Notes: generated by a model not told the origin, from the sequence alone. Counted from the first letter of the stretch, positions 44,268 to 59,950 are shown. The stretch: 64,000 nt of DNA from Rheinheimera sp. D18 (GCF_004345025.1 NZ_CP037745.1:2976001-3040000), one strand, 5' to 3'. Translations and numbers: made by a program.

Positions 44268-44738
44268 TTACCAGCGGAAATGCGCGAACGCTTTGTTCGC
44301 TTCAGCCATACGGTGCACGTCTTCACGTTTCTTAACCGCAGAACCTTTATTATCAACGGCGTCTAACATTTCACCAGCTAAACGCTGAGCCATTGATTTT
44401 TCACCACGTTTACGGGCAGCTTCAACTAACCAACGCATTGCTAGAGCATTACGACGAACAGGGCGAACTTCACATGGTACTTGGTAGGTTGAACCACCAA
44501 CACGACGTGATTTAACTTCCACTGTAGGGCGAATGTTATCCAGTGCAACTTCAAAAATGTCTAAATGTTCTTTCTTAGACTTTGTCGCTGCCAATTCTAA
44601 TGCGCCGTATACAATTGATTCGGCTGTAGATTTTTTACCGTCGACCATAACGACGTTTACAAACTTGGCAAGTAATTCACTTCCGAATTTAGGATCTGGA
44701 AGAATTTTACGTTGACCTATGACGCGTCTTCTTGGCAT
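44268..44738 (-). CDS. rpsG: 30S ribosomal protein S7
   Basis: 156 residues. A primary assembly protein of the 30S head at the E site and, in E. coli, translational repressor of the str operon. [20 protein letters not shown] and the [24 protein letters not shown] end are standard. The upstream 90-nt gap carries its probable own binding site. Confidence 0.98.
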   Translation of the reverse strand: MPRRRVIGQRKILPDPKFGSELLAKFVNVVMVDGKKSTAESIVYGALELAATKSKKEHLDIFEVALDNIRPTVEVKSRRVGGSTYQVPCEVRPVRRNALAMRWLVEAARKRGEKSMAQRLAGEMLDAVDNKGSAVKKREDVHRMAEANKAFAHFRW

Positions 44739-44828
44739 TCGTAACTCCGATTGCTTCAGGTGATTCCAAAACTTTTAATACATTAAAGAAAAAAAGTTGT
44801 TTAGTTTGGCCTTACTAACGGAGTACCG
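44739..44828 (-). promoter_or_regulatory. rpsL-rpsG intercistronic region, probable S7 operator
   Basis: 90 nt between the two genes contain CCGTTAGTAAGGCCAAAC after the rpsL stop and GTTTTGGAATCACCTGAA before rpsG. GGCCAAAC (44804-44811) and GTTTTGGA (44765-44772) pair. As I recall it, the E. coli str intercistronic region bound by S7 has very similar sequence and length. Confidence 0.6.
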
Positions 44829-45300
<472 letters not shown>

Positions 45301-45352
45301 GTTACAAAGCCAATTGCTGCTAAATTAAGCAACAATCAGCCTCATTTCTTGC

Positions 45353-49534
<4,182 letters not shown>

Positions 49535-49599
49535 CTTAGCTCTCCTGTAAGAGGTAAACCGGAATAGGGCAGTAAACTGCCCCCCAACTCAAGGTCGGT

Positions 49600-52500
49600 T
49601 TATTCCTCTTCCAATTCGATGTTAATGCCGAGCGAACGGATTTCTTTCATCAGTACGTTGAAAGACTCTGGCATGCCAGGTTCCATTCTGTGGTCACCGT
49701 CTACGATGTTCTTATACATCTTAGTACGGCCGTTAACGTCATCTGACTTAACGGTAAGCATTTCTTGCAACGTATATGCTGCGCCGTATGCTTCCAGTGC
49801 CCACACTTCCATCTCACCGAAGCGCTGACCACCAAACTGAGCTTTACCACCTAGCGGCTGTTGCGTTACTAAGCTGTAAGAACCGGTAGAACGCGCGTGC
49901 ATCTTGTCGTCTACTAAGTGGTTCAGTTTCAGCATATACATGTAGCCTACGGTAACTTGACGCTCAAAAGCGTTACCCGTACGACCATCATATAACGTGA
50001 TTTGGCCACTTGATGGTAAACCGCCAAGCTCAAGTAATTCCTTGATTTCGCTTTCTTTAGCGCCGTCAAATACAGGAGTAGCTACTGGTAAACCTTTACG
50101 TAAGTTTTCAGCCAAACGACGCACTTCGTCATCAGTAAAGCTGGCAATATCTACGTTCTGGCGTGATTCACCTAAAGCGTAAACTTTAGTTAAGAATTCA
50201 CGGATCTCAGCCACTTCTTTGTACTCTTTGATCATGGCGTCAATTTTGTCACCAATACCGCGAGCCGCTAAGCCTAAATGTGTTTCTAAGATCTGACCAA
50301 TGTTCATCCGCGATGGAACACCTAGCGGGTTCAGCACGATTTCAACTGGCTTGCCGTGCTCGTCATAAGGCATGTCTTCTACCGGAACGATAGTTGAAAC
50401 AACACCTTTGTTACCGTGACGACCAGCCATCTTGTCACCAGGCTGAATGCGACGTTTTACCGCTAAGTAAACTTTAACAATTTTTAACACGCCAGGTGCC
50501 AAATCATCACCTTGGGTGATTTTGCGGCGCTTAGCTTCAAACTTCTTGTCGTACTCGATACGAATTTCTTCGTACTGGGTAGCAAGTTGCTCTAAATCGT
50601 TTTGTTTATTTTCATCGCTTAAGCTTTGATTAAACAGTGCGTCACCTTTCATTGTATCAAGCTTGGCACGGTCGACACCGCTTTGCTCCAGCAAGTTACG
50701 CGCGCGGTCAAAAATGCCGGCTTCTAAGATACGGAATTCTTCATTCAGGTCTTTCTTAGCCTGTTTGACTTCCATTTCTTCGATTTCACGAGCACGCTTA
50801 TCTTTTTCTACGCCATCACGAGTAAATACTTGTACGTCAATAATAGTACCGGTAACTGAGTTAGGTACACGTAGCGAAGTATCTTTAACGTCTGACGCTT
50901 TTTCACCGAAGATAGCACGTAGCAGTTTTTCTTCTGGCGTTAACTGGCTTTCACCTTTAGGGGTTACTTTACCAACCAGAATGTCGCCACCTTTCACTTC
51001 TGCACCAATATAAACGATACCAGATTCATCTAGCTTGCTTAATGCAGACTCACCTACGTTTGGAATATCAGCAGTGATTTCTTCAGAGCCAAGTTTAGTA
51101 TCGCGAGCGATACAGCTTAATTCTTGAATATGAATAGTGGTTAAACGATCTTCTTGTACTAAGCGCTCAGACAATAAAATCGAGTCTTCGAAGTTGTAAC
51201 CGTTCCACGGCATAAAAGCGACGCGTAAGTTCTGACCTAACGCTAATTCACCTAAGTCGGTAGACGGGCCGTCAGCTAAAACATCACCGCGCTCAATCGG
51301 CTCACCGTGGTTTACACACGGACGCTGGTTGATACAGGTGTTTTGGTTAGAACGGGTGTATTTGGTTAACGTATAGATATCGATACCCGCTTCGCCGGCA
51401 ACCATTTCTTCTTCGTTAACCTTAATTACAATACGGCTGGCGTCGACGTAATCGATAACACCGCCACGTTTTGCTACTACCGTTACACCAGAGTCTTTTG
51501 CTACAACGCGCTCAATACCTGTACCTACTAACGGCTTATCTGCGCGCAGTGTTGGTACAGCTTGACGTTGCATGTTCGAGCCCATTAACGCACGGTTAGC
51601 ATCATCGTGTTCTAAGAACGGAATAAGCGCCGCAGCAACCGATACGATTTGCTGAGGAGCAACGTCCATGTACTGCACTTGATCGGCAGGCATTAACATA
51701 AACTCGTTCTTATGACGACAAGGTACTAGCTCTTCTGATAAACGGTTTTCAGCGTTTAATTCAGCGTTGGCCTGAGCAATAACAAAATTACCTTCTTCAA
51801 TAGCTGACAGGAAATCGACTTCGTCAGTTACTATGCCGTTTTCAATCCGGCGATAAGGTGTTTCTAAGAAACCATATTCGTTAGTTTGTGCAAACATAGA
51901 TAACGAGTTAATTAACCCGATGTTTGGACCTTCAGGCGTTTCAATTGGACACACACGACCATAGTGGGTTGGGTGTACGTCACGAACTTCGAAACCGGCA
52001 CGCTCACGCGTTAAACCACCTGGGCCTAAAGCAGAAATACGACGCTTGTGCGTCACTTCTGACAACGGATTATTCTGGTCCATAAACTGCGACAGCTGGC
52101 TTGAGCCAAAGAACTCTTTAACTGCTGCAGAAATTGGCTTAGCGTTAATTAAGTCTTGTGGCATTACCGCATCTAAGTCACCTAGTGACAGGCGCTCTTT
52201 AACCGCACGCTCAACGCGCACTAAGCCAACACGGAATTGGTTTTCTGCCATTTCGCCAACACTACGAATACGGCGGTTACCTAAGTGGTCGATATCGTCC
52301 ACTTCACCTTTACCGTTACGAATGTCAATTAACACTTTCATTACCGCCAAGATGTCTTCTTTGCTCAGTACGCCAACACCGACGTTCTCTTCAAAGTTAA
52401 CACGACGGTTGAACTTCATCCGGCCAACCGTTGACAAGTCATAACGGTCTTCAGAGAAGAACAGGTTTTCAAATAAGGTATCTGCGGCATCACGCGTTGG

Positions 52501-53625
52501 TGGTTCACCAGGGCGCATCATGCGATAAATTTCTACCAGCGCTTCCATACGGTTGCTGCTTGGGTCAATACGTATAGTTTCAGAGACATAAGCACCCTGA
52601 TCTAAGTCGTTGATATAGAGCGTTTCAAACGTCTCGTAACCGGCTTTAGCCAGTTTTGCTAACAGCTCCAATGTGAGCTCTGCGTTCGCCTCGGCAATAA
52701 TCTCTCCGGTTGAACGGTCAGCATAATTTTTTGCCAGCACACGGCCGACCACGTATTCGTGTGGTACTTCCATCATGGTCATGCCGGTTTTTTCCAGCTG
52801 ACGCACGTGGCGTGCAGTAATACGACGGCCTTGTTCTACGATAATTTCGCCATCGTTGTCTTTAATGTCAAAGGCTGCTGTCTCACCGCGTAAACGGTTT
52901 GCGACTACTTCCATCAACAGCTTGCCATCTTTGATCTCAAACTGAGTATTTTCAAAGAAGGTGCTTAAAATTTCTTCGGTGCTAAGCTCTAGTGCGCGTA
53001 ACAAAATGGTCGCTGGTAATTTACGGCGACGGTCAATACGCACAAACAAGTTATCTTTCGCATCAAACTCAAAGTCTAACCAAGAACCACGGTAAGGAAT
53101 AACGCGAGCGTTATATAACACCTTGCCAGATGAGTGAGTTTTACCACGGTCGTGGTCAAAGAACACACCTGGGCTGCGGTGTAATTGAGACACGATAACG
53201 CGCTCAGTACCGTTAATAACAAAGGTACCGTTGTCAGTCATTAATGGGATTTCGCCCATATAAACTTCTTGCTCACGAATATCTTTGATTGTACCTGGTG
53301 CTTCTTTATCAAACAAAACCATACGCAGTTTTACCCGCAATGGCGCTGAGTATGTAACCCCGCGAATTTGACATTCTTTTACGTCAAATACGGGCTCCCC
53401 GATGCGGTAGCTAACGTACTGCAATTCCGCACTGCCTGAGTAGCTTTTAATAGGGAATACAGAGCGGAATGCGGCTTCTAAACCGTAACCGCCTTCCGGA
53501 TCAGGCTCGATAAATTTGCTGAACGATTCAAGTTGAATCGACAACAGGTATGGCACATCCAATACTTCTGGACGTTTGCCGAAGTCCTTACGGATACGTT
53601 TCTTTTCAGAATAAGAGTAAGTCAT
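49600..53625 (-). CDS. rpoB: RNA polymerase beta subunit
   Basis: 1341 residues (E. coli 1342). It forms the other half of the catalytic cleft. The rifampicin region ([20 protein letters not shown], then [10 protein letters not shown]) is wild type. GAGGA precedes the ATG at 53625. The gene follows the rplL-rpoB attenuator and is co-transcribed with rpoC. Confidence 0.99.
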   Translation of the reverse strand: MTYSYSEKKRIRKDFGKRPEVLDVPYLLSIQLESFSKFIEPDPEGGYGLEAAFRSVFPIKSYSGSAELQYVSYRIGEPVFDVKECQIRGVTYSAPLRVKLRMVLFDKEAPGTIKDIREQEVYMGEIPLMTDNGTFVINGTERVIVSQLHRSPGVFFDHDRGKTHSSGKVLYNARVIPYRGSWLDFEFDAKDNLFVRIDRRRKLPATILLRALELSTEEILSTFFENTQFEIKDGKLLMEVVANRLRGETAAFDIKDNDGEIIVEQGRRITARHVRQLEKTGMTMMEVPHEYVVGRVLAKNYADRSTGEIIAEANAELTLELLAKLAKAGYETFETLYINDLDQGAYVSETIRIDPSSNRMEALVEIYRMMRPGEPPTRDAADTLFENLFFSEDRYDLSTVGRMKFNRRVNFEENVGVGVLSKEDILAVMKVLIDIRNGKGEVDDIDHLGNRRIRSVGEMAENQFRVGLVRVERAVKERLSLGDLDAVMPQDLINAKPISAAVKEFFGSSQLSQFMDQNNPLSEVTHKRRISALGPGGLTRERAGFEVRDVHPTHYGRVCPIETPEGPNIGLINSLSMFAQTNEYGFLETPYRRIENGIVTDEVDFLSAIEEGNFVIAQANAELNAENRLSEELVPCRHKNEFMLMPADQVQYMDVAPQQIVSVAAALIPFLEHDDANRALMGSNMQRQAVPTLRADKPLVGTGIERVVAKDSGVTVVAKRGGVIDYVDASRIVIKVNEEEMVAGEAGIDIYTLTKYTRSNQNTCINQRPCVNHGEPIERGDVLADGPSTDLGELALGQNLRVAFMPWNGYNFEDSILLSERLVQEDRLTTIHIQELSCIARDTKLGSEEITADIPNVGESALSKLDESGIVYIGAEVKGGDILVGKVTPKGESQLTPEEKLLRAIFGEKASDVKDTSLRVPNSVTGTIIDVQVFTRDGVEKDKRAREIEEMEVKQAKKDLNEEFRILEAGIFDRARNLLEQSGVDRAKLDTMKGDALFNQSLSDENKQNDLEQLATQYEEIRIEYDKKFEAKRRKITQGDDLAPGVLKIVKVYLAVKRRIQPGDKMAGRHGNKGVVSTIVPVEDMPYDEHGKPVEIVLNPLGVPSRMNIGQILETHLGLAARGIGDKIDAMIKEYKEVAEIREFLTKVYALGESRQNVDIASFTDDEVRRLAENLRKGLPVATPVFDGAKESEIKELLELGGLPSSGQITLYDGRTGNAFERQVTVGYMYMLKLNHLVDDKMHARSTGSYSLVTQQPLGGKAQFGGQRFGEMEVWALEAYGAAYTLQEMLTVKSDDVNGRTKMYKNIVDGDHRMEPGMPESFNVLMKEIRSLGINIELEEE

Positions 53626-53731
53626 GGGGTTCCTCAGCTTGCTGATTCTTTTCCCAACAACCCATTACAGGTCGCATTTTGATACCAGCCATAGTATCAA
53701 CAGGGGTGGGGAAATCATTGTCCCACAGCGC

Positions 53732-53762
53732 AAAAAGGCCGGTGATTAATTCATCACCAGCC
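53732..53762 (-). terminator. Attenuator between rplL and rpoB
   Basis: A stem of GGC-x-GGTGAT against ATCACC-x-GCC (53737-53746 with 53753-53762) followed by five U on the minus strand. E. coli has a partial terminator at the same place that lowers rpoBC expression below rplJL. Two more hairpins lie just upstream (GCCTGA/TCAGGC at 53765-53779 and CCGG/CCGG at 53788-53801). Confidence 0.8.
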
Positions 53763-53801
53763 CAGCCTGAGTTTCAGGCAAATAACCCGGTATAAGCCGG
53801 A

Positions 53802-54167
53802 TTATTTAACTTCAACAGATGCACCAGCAGCTTCAAGTTCTGCTTTAAGAGCGTCTGCGTCTGCTTTAGAAACGCCTTCTTTGATTGGAGCCGGAGCTGA
53901 TTCAACCAAGTCTTTCGCTTCTTTCAGGCCTAAACCGGTAGCGCCACGTACTGCTTTGATAACAGCAACTTTGTTAGCACCGATGCCAGCCAGTATTACG
54001 TTAAATTCAGTTTGCTCTTCAACAGCAGCAGCTGGACCTGCAGCAACAGCTACAGCAGCAGATGCAGAAACACCGAATTTTTCTTCCATTGCAGATACTA
54101 ATTCAACTACGTCCATTACAGACATTGCAGCGATTGCATCTAAGATTTGATCTTTAGTCACTGACAT
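53802..54167 (-). CDS. rplL: 50S ribosomal protein L7/L12
   Basis: 121 residues, same as E. coli. The acidic stalk protein that recruits translation GTPases. It has an N-terminal dimerisation helix, an Ala-rich hinge ([18 protein letters not shown]) and the C-terminal domain with [20 protein letters not shown]. It is 62 bp after rplJ. Confidence 0.98.
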   Translation of the reverse strand: MSVTKDQILDAIAAMSVMDVVELVSAMEEKFGVSASAAVAVAAGPAAAVEEQTEFNVILAGIGANKVAVIKAVRGATGLGLKEAKDLVESAPAPIKEGVSKADADALKAELEAAGASVEVK

Positions 54168-54229
54168 TGCTCAGATTCCTAAATTAGGGGACGTATCCCG
54201 ATTAAACTCTATTTCAAACCAGCGTATAA

Positions 54230-54724
54230 TTACGCGGCTTGCTCTTGTTTTTGGTCGCGAACTGCGGCAATTGTACGTACAAGTTTGCCGGCTGCTGCCT
54301 CTTTCATCGTGCTCATTAAACGTGCAATAGCTTCGTCGTATGTTGGTAACGATGCTAAAATTTCAACGTTTACTGTGGCGCCATTAAAAGCTGCACCTTT
54401 CAGCTCGAAGCTTTTGTTCTCTTTAGCGAAATCTTTGAAGATACGCGCTGCAGCACCTGGGTGCTCTTTAGAGAACGCAATTAGCGTCGGGCCTACGAAT
54501 ACATCTTTTAGACACTCAAACTCGGTACCTTCTACTGCACGGCGTACTAATGTATTACGGACAACTTTCATCCATACACCAGCTTCACGCGCTTGCTTAC
54601 GCAATGCTGTGATTTTGCCTACAGTGACACCGCGAGCGTCTGCGACTACCGCAGATAAAGCACCTTTGGCAGCTTCCTGGACTTCAGCAACAAGTGCTTT
54701 TTTGTCTTCAAGCTTAATAGCCAT
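54230..54724 (-). CDS. rplJ: 50S ribosomal protein L10
   Basis: 164 residues (E. coli 165). It anchors the L7/L12 dimers to the stalk base, and the L10-L12 complex represses its own m[23 protein letters not shown] leads. CAGGAG precedes the ATG at 54724. It has a 240-nt structured leader and its own promoter. Confidence 0.98.
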   Translation of the reverse strand: MAIKLEDKKALVAEVQEAAKGALSAVVADARGVTVGKITALRKQAREAGVWMKVVRNTLVRRAVEGTEFECLKDVFVGPTLIAFSKEHPGAAARIFKDFAKENKSFELKGAAFNGATVNVEILASLPTYDEAIARLMSTMKEAAAGKLVRTIAAVRDQKQEQAA

Positions 54725-54965
54725 GGGCCTTTAACTCCTGGTTCATCCGGGCATAATTGCCCGTTTGCCTACACATCGCCCTATGTTGCCATAAAGCGCG
54801 CGATTTACGGTGAGACCAGAAGGAACATAATTCTTTCTGGGGTCTACACCGTCTGCGTAGGTTTGTTGTTTTAAGTTGTTCATTTCAAAAGAAAATCACA
54901 ACACCTACGGTCTTGGACGGAAGCCATCACTTTCGAAAAAGCTTAGCTTCTACCCTAAATTTTGA
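54725..54965 (-). ncRNA. L10 leader, autoregulatory structure of rplJL
   Basis: CGTAGGT (54903-54909) pairs with ACCTACG (54856-54862), with adjacent TTGT/ACAA pairing. A second hairpin has ACGGTG/CACCGT, AGACC/GGTCT and CAGAA/TTCTG (about 54806-54853). This two-stem layout and the ACCTACGCAGACGGTG segment fit the L10(L7/L12)4-binding leader of enterobacteria. No gene lies in the 287-bp gap. Confidence 0.75.
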
Positions 54966-54972
54966 GCGCGAG

Positions 54973-55001
54973 ATTATAAAATAATCAACGCGCCCTGTAA
55001 A
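54973..55001 (-). promoter_or_regulatory. rplJL-rpoBC promoter
   Basis: TTTACA (54996-55001), 17 nt, TATAAT (54973-54978), discriminator CTCGCGC. The -10 sits in an inverted repeat GCGCG-TT-GATTA-N5-TAATC-T-CGCGC, an arrangement almost the same as at the rplKA promoter. Confidence 0.8.
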
Positions 55002-55011
55002 GCGATATAGC

Positions 55012-55713
55012 TTAAACCGTTGCTTCTAAAGAAGCTTGGCTCAGCGTAAGGCCTGCACCATGAGTTGAAGAAATAGTTACTTTCTTAATGAAAATACCTT
55101 TTGCAACTGATGGTTTAGCACGCTTTAATGCTACTAATAACGCTTCTAAGTTTTCTTTTAACTTATCAGTGTCGAAATCGATTTTACCGATAGTTGAATG
55201 GATAATACCATTCTTATCATTGCGGTAACGGATTTGACCAGCTTTAGCATTTTTAACCGCTTCAGCTACGTTAGCAGTAACAGTGCCGGTTTTAGGGTTA
55301 GGCATTAAGCCGCGTGGGCCTAAAATCTGACCTAACATACCAACAACGCGCATCGCATCTGGAGATGCAATAACTACGTCAAAATCCATTACGCCTTTTT
55401 TAACTTGTTCAGCTAAATCGTCCATACCAACAATGTCAGCACCGGCGGCTTTAGCAGCTTCAGCGTTTGCACCCTGAGTAAACACAGCAACACGCACAGT
55501 ACGGCCGGTACCATGTGGTAACACAGTCGCGCCGCGAACGTTTTGGTCTGATTTACGTGCATCGATGCCTAAGTTTACAGCAACATCAATACTTTCTACG
55601 AATTTGCCAGCTGTTAATTCTTTTAACAGAGCAACAGCTTCGTTGATGTCATATTCGCGAGTAGAATCCACTTTAGAACGGATTAACTTAGCGCGTTTAG
55701 TTAATTTAGCCAT
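55012..55713 (-). CDS. rplA: 50S ribosomal protein L1
   Basis: 233 residues (E. coli 234). It forms the mobile L1 stalk that handles deacylated tRNA, and represses the rplKA mRNA in E. coli. [16 protein letters not shown] is the L1 signature. It is 3 bp after rplK. Confidence 0.98.
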   Translation of the reverse strand: MAKLTKRAKLIRSKVDSTREYDINEAVALLKELTAGKFVESIDVAVNLGIDARKSDQNVRGATVLPHGTGRTVRVAVFTQGANAEAAKAAGADIVGMDDLAEQVKKGVMDFDVVIASPDAMRVVGMLGQILGPRGLMPNPKTGTVTANVAEAVKNAKAGQIRYRNDKNGIIHSTIGKIDFDTDKLKENLEALLVALKRAKPSVAKGIFIKKVTISSTHGAGLTLSQASLEATV

Positions 55714-55716
55714 CGA

Positions 55717-56145
55717 TTAGCCCTCCACCACTAAGCCCATTGAACGAGCAGTACCTTCAATAGTACGTACTGCACCAGCATGATCAGATGCAGTTAAATC
55801 TGGTTGTTTCATCTTAACGATATCATCAACCTGAGCTGCAGTAACCTTGCCTACTTTCTGGGTGTTAGGACGGCCCGAACCGCTCTTCAAACCAGCCGCT
55901 TTCAATAATAAGAAAGATGCAGGTGGAGTGCGAGTTTCGAACGTGAAAGAACGATCGCTATATACAGTAATTACTACTGGGATCGGCATACCTTTTTCAA
56001 GGCTTTCTGTGCGAGCGTTGAAGCCTTTACAGAATTCCATGATGTTTACACCGTGTTGACCCAATGCTGGACCTACTGGCGGCGACGGGTTTGCCATACC
56101 GGCTTTAACCTGCAGTTTAATAAGTGCAGTGACTTTCTTTGCCAT
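55717..56145 (-). CDS. rplK: 50S ribosomal protein L11
   Basis: 142 residues, same as E. coli. It binds the GTPase centre of 23S and is needed for RelA activation. [20 protein letters not shown], with the thiostrepton-linked prolines, is intact. The leader has a GTAAATA/TATTTAC hairpin. AGAGGTG precedes the ATG. Confidence 0.98.
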   Translation of the reverse strand: MAKKVTALIKLQVKAGMANPSPPVGPALGQHGVNIMEFCKGFNARTESLEKGMPIPVVITVYSDRSFTFETRTPPASFLLLKAAGLKSGSGRPNTQKVGKVTAAQVDDIVKMKQPDLTASDHAGAVRTIEGTARSMGLVVEG

Positions 56146-56215
56146 GTTTCACCTCTGTTTCTGGGTCTTTGCCTTGTAAATACGAGGATATTTACTCAAG
56201 CGGCTTCCCAATGTT

Positions 56216-56249
56216 AAAAAGGGCGCAGATTATATTTTAATCAGCGCCC
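56216..56249 (-). terminator. Terminator of secE-nusG, overlapping the rplKA promoter
   Basis: GGGCGC-T-GATTA-N5-TAATC-T-GCGCCC (56221-56249) is followed on the minus strand by five U. It starts 17 bp after the nusG stop and is a strong intrinsic terminator. Confidence 0.85.
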
Positions 56250-56257
56250 GGTTACAA
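56229..56257 (-). promoter_or_regulatory. rplKA promoter
   Basis: TTGTAA (56252-56257), 17 nt, TATAAT (56229-56234), discriminator CTGCGCC. The -10 is within the loop and upper stem of the nusG terminator hairpin. RNA starting here would lack the 5' arm and escape termination. Confidence 0.75.
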
Positions 56258-56265
56258 TCTTTATA

Positions 56266-56805
56266 TTAAGCTTTCTCTACCTGAGCAAACTCTAAGTCTA
56301 CTGGCGTCGAGCGACCAAAAATAAGTACTGATACTTTTACGCGGCTTTTTTCGTAGTCAACTTCTTCAACTACACCGTTAAAGTCAGCAAATGGGCCTTC
56401 AGTAACACGCACAACTTCACCGGCTTCAAATAACGTTTTTGGCTTCGGCTTATCTACGTTATCTTGTAAGCGGTTTAAGATAGTCATCGCTTCTTTTTCA
56501 GAGATTGGTGCTGGACGATCTGATGTACCACCAATAAAGCCAAGTACACGTGGCACGCTTTTAACTAAGTGCCAAGCCTCTTCACACATTTCCATCTGAA
56601 CTAATACGTAGCCAGGAAAAAATTTGCGTTCTGATTTGCGTTTTTGACCGGCGCGCATTTCGATAACTTCTTCAGTAGGTACCAAAACTTCACCAAACTT
56701 ATCTTCCATCTGGTGAATTTTAATATGCTCACGTAAAGAAGTAGCGACCCGCTGTTCAAAGCCAGAGAACGCTTGCACCACATACCAACGCATCTTTGCT
56801 ACCAT
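56266..56805 (-). CDS. nusG: Transcription elongation/antitermination factor NusG
   Basis: 179 residues (E. coli 181). The NGN domain ([20 protein letters not shown]) binds the polymerase clamp, and the C-terminal KOW ([20 protein letters not shown]) binds S10 or Rho. The ATG at 56805 has GGGGA 8 nt upstream; a second ATG at 56793 is less likely. It is 3 bp after secE. Confidence 0.98.
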   Translation of the reverse strand: MVAKMRWYVVQAFSGFEQRVATSLREHIKIHQMEDKFGEVLVPTEEVIEMRAGQKRKSERKFFPGYVLVQMEMCEEAWHLVKSVPRVLGFIGGTSDRPAPISEKEAMTILNRLQDNVDKPKPKTLFEAGEVVRVTEGPFADFNGVVEEVDYEKSRVKVSVLIFGRSTPVDLEFAQVEKA

Positions 56806-56808
56806 GGT

Positions 56809-57195
56809 TTAGATCCCCAATCCTGTTAAAAATGACACAACGCGCAATAAGATGGCATCTAAACCCCAAAGAATTACACCCATAATAAGGGTAGCCACCA
56901 GAACCACAAGTGTTGTATGCATAGTTTCTTGGCGGGTTGGCCACACTACTTTGCGTATTTCTGTGCGTGATTCTTTAGCAAAATTTATGAACGTTTTGCC
57001 TTTATGTGTCTGAGCAGCTACTGCACCAGCAATAACAACTAATACTACGATGGCTATAGCACGTTCTAATGCGGACATTGGATACATATAATTGCCTACC
57101 ACTGCCACTGATAAAATTACAAAGACCAGCAACCACTTAATTACATCAAATCCGCTTTTCTGAGTTTCACTTGCTGCGTTCATGCTTTGACTCAC
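56809..57195 (-). CDS. secE: Protein translocase subunit SecE
   Basis: 128 residues (E. coli 127), so the long form with three membrane helices. The essential conserved part is FAKESRTEIRKVVWPTRQET followed by the last helix (LVVLVATLIMGVILWGLDAI). It stabilises SecY in the translocon. It is between tRNA-Trp and nusG, and the gap to the tRNA is about 60 bp with no terminator. Confidence 0.97.
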   Translation of the reverse strand: MSQSMNAASETQKSGFDVIKWLLVFVILSVAVVGNYMYPMSALERAIAIVVLVVIAGAVAAQTHKGKTFINFAKESRTEIRKVVWPTRQETMHTTLVVLVATLIMGVILWGLDAILLRVVSFLTGLGI

Positions 57196-57256
57196 TTCAC
57201 CTTGACTTGCTTATAGCAACACACTACCGACAAAGCTTATGCTATGCCGAAAATAT

Positions 57257-57333
57257 TGGCAGGGGCAGAGGGATTCGAACCCCCAACCATCGGTTTTGGA
57301 GACCGCTGTTCTACCAATTGGAACTATGCCCCT
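57257..57333 (-). tRNA. trpT: tRNA-Trp (CCA)
   Basis: A 77-nt cloverleaf starting AGGGGCATAGTTCC and ending TGCCCCTGCCA with an encoded CCA. The anticodon loop TCTCCAAAA gives CCA. It precedes secE, as in Pseudomonas and many marine gammaproteobacteria; in E. coli trpT is elsewhere. Confidence 0.96.
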
Positions 57334-57380
57334 ACGAGGTTGTAAACCTGACATTTAGCCGAGTTTTCAAATAGCCGCTC

Positions 57381-57408
57381 ATTATACTGCCTTAGCGTGC
57401 TAACACAA
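57381..57408 (-). promoter_or_regulatory. Promoter of tRNA-Trp-secE-nusG
   Basis: TTGTGT (57403-57408), 16 nt, TATAAT (57381-57386), discriminator GAGCGGC. It lies between the tuf copy 2 terminator and tRNA-Trp. Confidence 0.7.
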
Positions 57409-57472
57409 GCGCACCTTGCGCTAATGCGATATTTTTAGCGCGGTTTTTATGGTATTTTTCTTTTTTTAGCAA

Positions 57473-57497
57473 TAAAAAAGGCCCCTAAGGGCCTTTT
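57473..57497 (-). terminator. Terminator of tuf copy 2
   Basis: The same AAAAGGCCC/GGGCCTTTT hairpin as after tuf copy 1, identical in sequence from 57471 through the tuf stop codon. Confidence 0.92.
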
Positions 57498-57521
57498 CAA
57501 GTATCAATAATACTCTAGCTA

Positions 57522-58706
57522 TTACGCTACGATTTTAGATACTACGCCTGCACCTACTGTGCGGCCGCCTTCACGGATGGCGAAGCGTAAACCTTCTGTC
57601 ATCGCGATTGGGCAAATCAGCTCAACAACAAACTTCAAGTTGTCGCCTGGCATTACCATTTCTACGCCTTCTGGCAATTCTACTGAACCCGTTACGTCTG
57701 TAGTACGGAAGTAGAACTGTGGACGGTAGCCTTTGAAGAATGGGGTGTGACGTCCGCCTTCTTCTTTTGACAATACGTACACTTCGCCTTCAAACTTAGT
57801 GTGTGGCTTGATTGAACCTGGTTTCGCTAATACTTGACCACGTTCTACGTCTTCACGCTTAGTACCACGTAATAACGCACCAATGTTCTCGCCTGCACGA
57901 CCTTCGTCTAACAGTTTACGGAACATCTCAACACCAGTACACGTTGTAGTTACCGTGTCTTTGATACCTACGATTTCTACCGTCTCGCCTACTTTAACGA
58001 TACCTTGCTCTACGCGGCCTGTTACTACAGTTCCACGACCAGCAATTGAGAATACGTCTTCGATTGGCATGATGAATGGCTTGTCAATCGCACGTACTGG
58101 ATCAGGAATATACGTGTCTAACGCATGACCTAATTCTACGATTTTTGCTTCCCATACTGGGTCGCCTTCCAATGCTCTTAACGCTGAACCACGGATAACC
58201 GGTAAGTCATCACCTGGGAAGTCGTAGTCTGAAAGAAGCTCGCGCACTTCCATTTCTACTAATTCTAATAATTCTTCGTCATCTACCATGTCACACTTGT
58301 TCATGAACACGATGATGTAAGGTACGCCTACTTGACGTGATAACAGGATATGCTCACGTGTTTGTGGCATTGGACCGTCTGTTGACGCTACTACTAAAAT
58401 TGCACCGTCCATCTGAGCAGCACCAGTGATCATGTTTTTAACATAGTCGGCGTGGCCTGGGCAGTCTACGTGAGCGTAGTGACGTGCTGGTGTATCATAT
58501 TCAACGTGTGAGGTGTTGATAGTGATACCACGTGCTTTTTCTTCTGGCGCTTTGTCGATTTGATCGAATGCGAACGCCGTACCGCCGTATGTTTTTGCTA
58601 ATACGTTGGTAATTGCTGCAGTTAAAGTAGTTTTACCATGGTCAACGTGACCGATAGTGCCTACGTTTACGTGCGGTTTAATACGTTCAAATTTAGCCTT
58701 AGCCAT
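57522..58706 (-). CDS. tuf: Elongation factor Tu, copy 2
   Basis: 394 residues, identical in protein sequence to copy 1 at 40902-42086. It follows four tRNA genes in the order seen in E. coli thrU-tyrU-glyT-thrT-tufB. AAGGG precedes the ATG. Differences from copy 1 are eight silent bases, three of them within about 13 bp (58017-58029). The 3' flank including the terminator is identical, while the 5' flank diverges right after the start codon. Confidence 0.99.
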   Translation of the reverse strand: MAKAKFERIKPHVNVGTIGHVDHGKTTLTAAITNVLAKTYGGTAFAFDQIDKAPEEKARGITINTSHVEYDTPARHYAHVDCPGHADYVKNMITGAAQMDGAILVVASTDGPMPQTREHILLSRQVGVPYIIVFMNKCDMVDDEELLELVEMEVRELLSDYDFPGDDLPVIRGSALRALEGDPVWEAKIVELGHALDTYIPDPVRAIDKPFIMPIEDVFSIAGRGTVVTGRVEQGIVKVGETVEIVGIKDTVTTTCTGVEMFRKLLDEGRAGENIGALLRGTKREDVERGQVLAKPGSIKPHTKFEGEVYVLSKEEGGRHTPFFKGYRPQFYFRTTDVTGSVELPEGVEMVMPGDNLKFVVELICPIAMTEGLRFAIREGGRTVGAGVVSKIVA

Positions 58707-58778
58707 GAGTAAACCCTTTTAACAAAACGGCGGTTATTTAAAATTAATTTAGTTTGTTTAGCAACAGAGATGTCAAGA

Positions 58779-58854
<76 letters not shown>

Positions 58855-58865
58855 AACTTTTTGAT

Positions 58866-58942
<77 letters not shown>

Positions 58943-58971
58943 CCTACTCGTAGCTATTTGCCTGACGAAAA

Positions 58972-59056
<85 letters not shown>

Positions 59057-59067
59057 AAACACACTAA

Positions 59068-59143
<76 letters not shown>

Positions 59144-59162
59144 ACTACGTCAGTGGGTGCGA

Positions 59163-59191
59163 ATTCTAGTGTAATGCCCCAAGTCGTGCAA
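59163..59191 (-). promoter_or_regulatory. Promoter of the tRNA4-tuf operon
   Basis: TTGCAC (59186-59191), exactly 17 nt, TAGAAT (59163-59168), discriminator TCGCACC. A-rich DNA upstream of -35 (two T-tracts on the minus strand) could act as an UP element. Confidence 0.85.
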
Positions 59192-59254
59192 CATAAAAAA
59201 CCAAAAAAACATGATATTCTTGGCCAAGCGCTCACAAAGTACACAAAAGCCTAG

Positions 59255-59950
59255 TTACATATCGATATAGCGCGCTAAACCGTGAAAAATTAGTAAAGGT
59301 TCAACGCTCACCGGATATTCTGCCAAGTAAGGTTTTATAAACTTACTATCGCCACCCGTTAGTAATAACTTACTACAAGGTGCTTCCTGCCACGCCAAAC
59401 GAATTGCACCTAAAACTGCGGCTAAACAGCCATTTTGTAAGCAAGTTACCGTATCTACGCCAGCTTCAAGCCGGCCATTAAAGGTTTCACTATTAAATAC
59501 TTTTGCGGTATTACTTACCACCGCTTGCTGCTGCATTTTCAAGCCGGGCAATATCCAACCGCCACTATGCTGGGCGTTAGCATCGAGCCAATCAAGAGTC
59601 ACCGCGGTGCCCGCGTCAACAATAAGAATCGATTGGCCAGGAAATAGTGATTGCCCGCCTAGCATGCCGAGCCAACGGTCAACACCTAAGGTTTGCGGCT
59701 GTTGATAAACATTACGCACACCATAAGCATAAGCATCTGAATAAACTTGGCGCCAAGGCAAGTGTGCTAAGCCAAGCGTTTGTTTAAGGGTAAGTAACTT
59801 CTCTTGCGAAGTAACACTAGCAAAATATACCGCTTTTATCGGTAGCTTAGCGAGGTTTTCAGGTGCTAATTGAGGTAGAGGCGTTACCTTACCGTTTTTA
59901 ACTAAGGCCGCTTTTTCTCGGGTATTGCCTATATCCAACAATAAATACAT
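59255..59950 (-). CDS. coaX: Type III pantothenate kinase
   Basis: 231 residues. It phosphorylates pantothenate, the first step of coenzyme A synthesis; type III enzymes are not inhibited by CoA and need a monovalent cation. Motifs: DIGNT (residues 6-10), DRWLG (91-95) and DAGTAVTLDW (112-121). It occupies the place where E. coli has the unrelated type I kinase gene coaA, between birA and the tRNA cluster. One base separates it from birA. Confidence 0.95.
   Translation of the reverse strand: MYLLLDIGNTREKAALVKNGKVTPLPQLAPENLAKLPIKAVYFASVTSQEKLLTLKQTLGLAHLPWRQVYSDAYAYGVRNVYQQPQTLGVDRWLGMLGGQSLFPGQSILIVDAGTAVTLDWLDANAQHSGGWILPGLKMQQQAVVSNTAKVFNSETFNGRLEAGVDTVTCLQNGCLAAVLGAIRLAWQEAPCSKLLLTGGDSKFIKPYLAEYPVSVEPLLIFHGLARYIDM

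Noticed and set aside
51990..52110. Possible rifampicin-resistance change in rpoB
   Set aside because: The residues of the rifampicin region match the sensitive type; the only difference noted from E. coli is a conservative Val for Ile.
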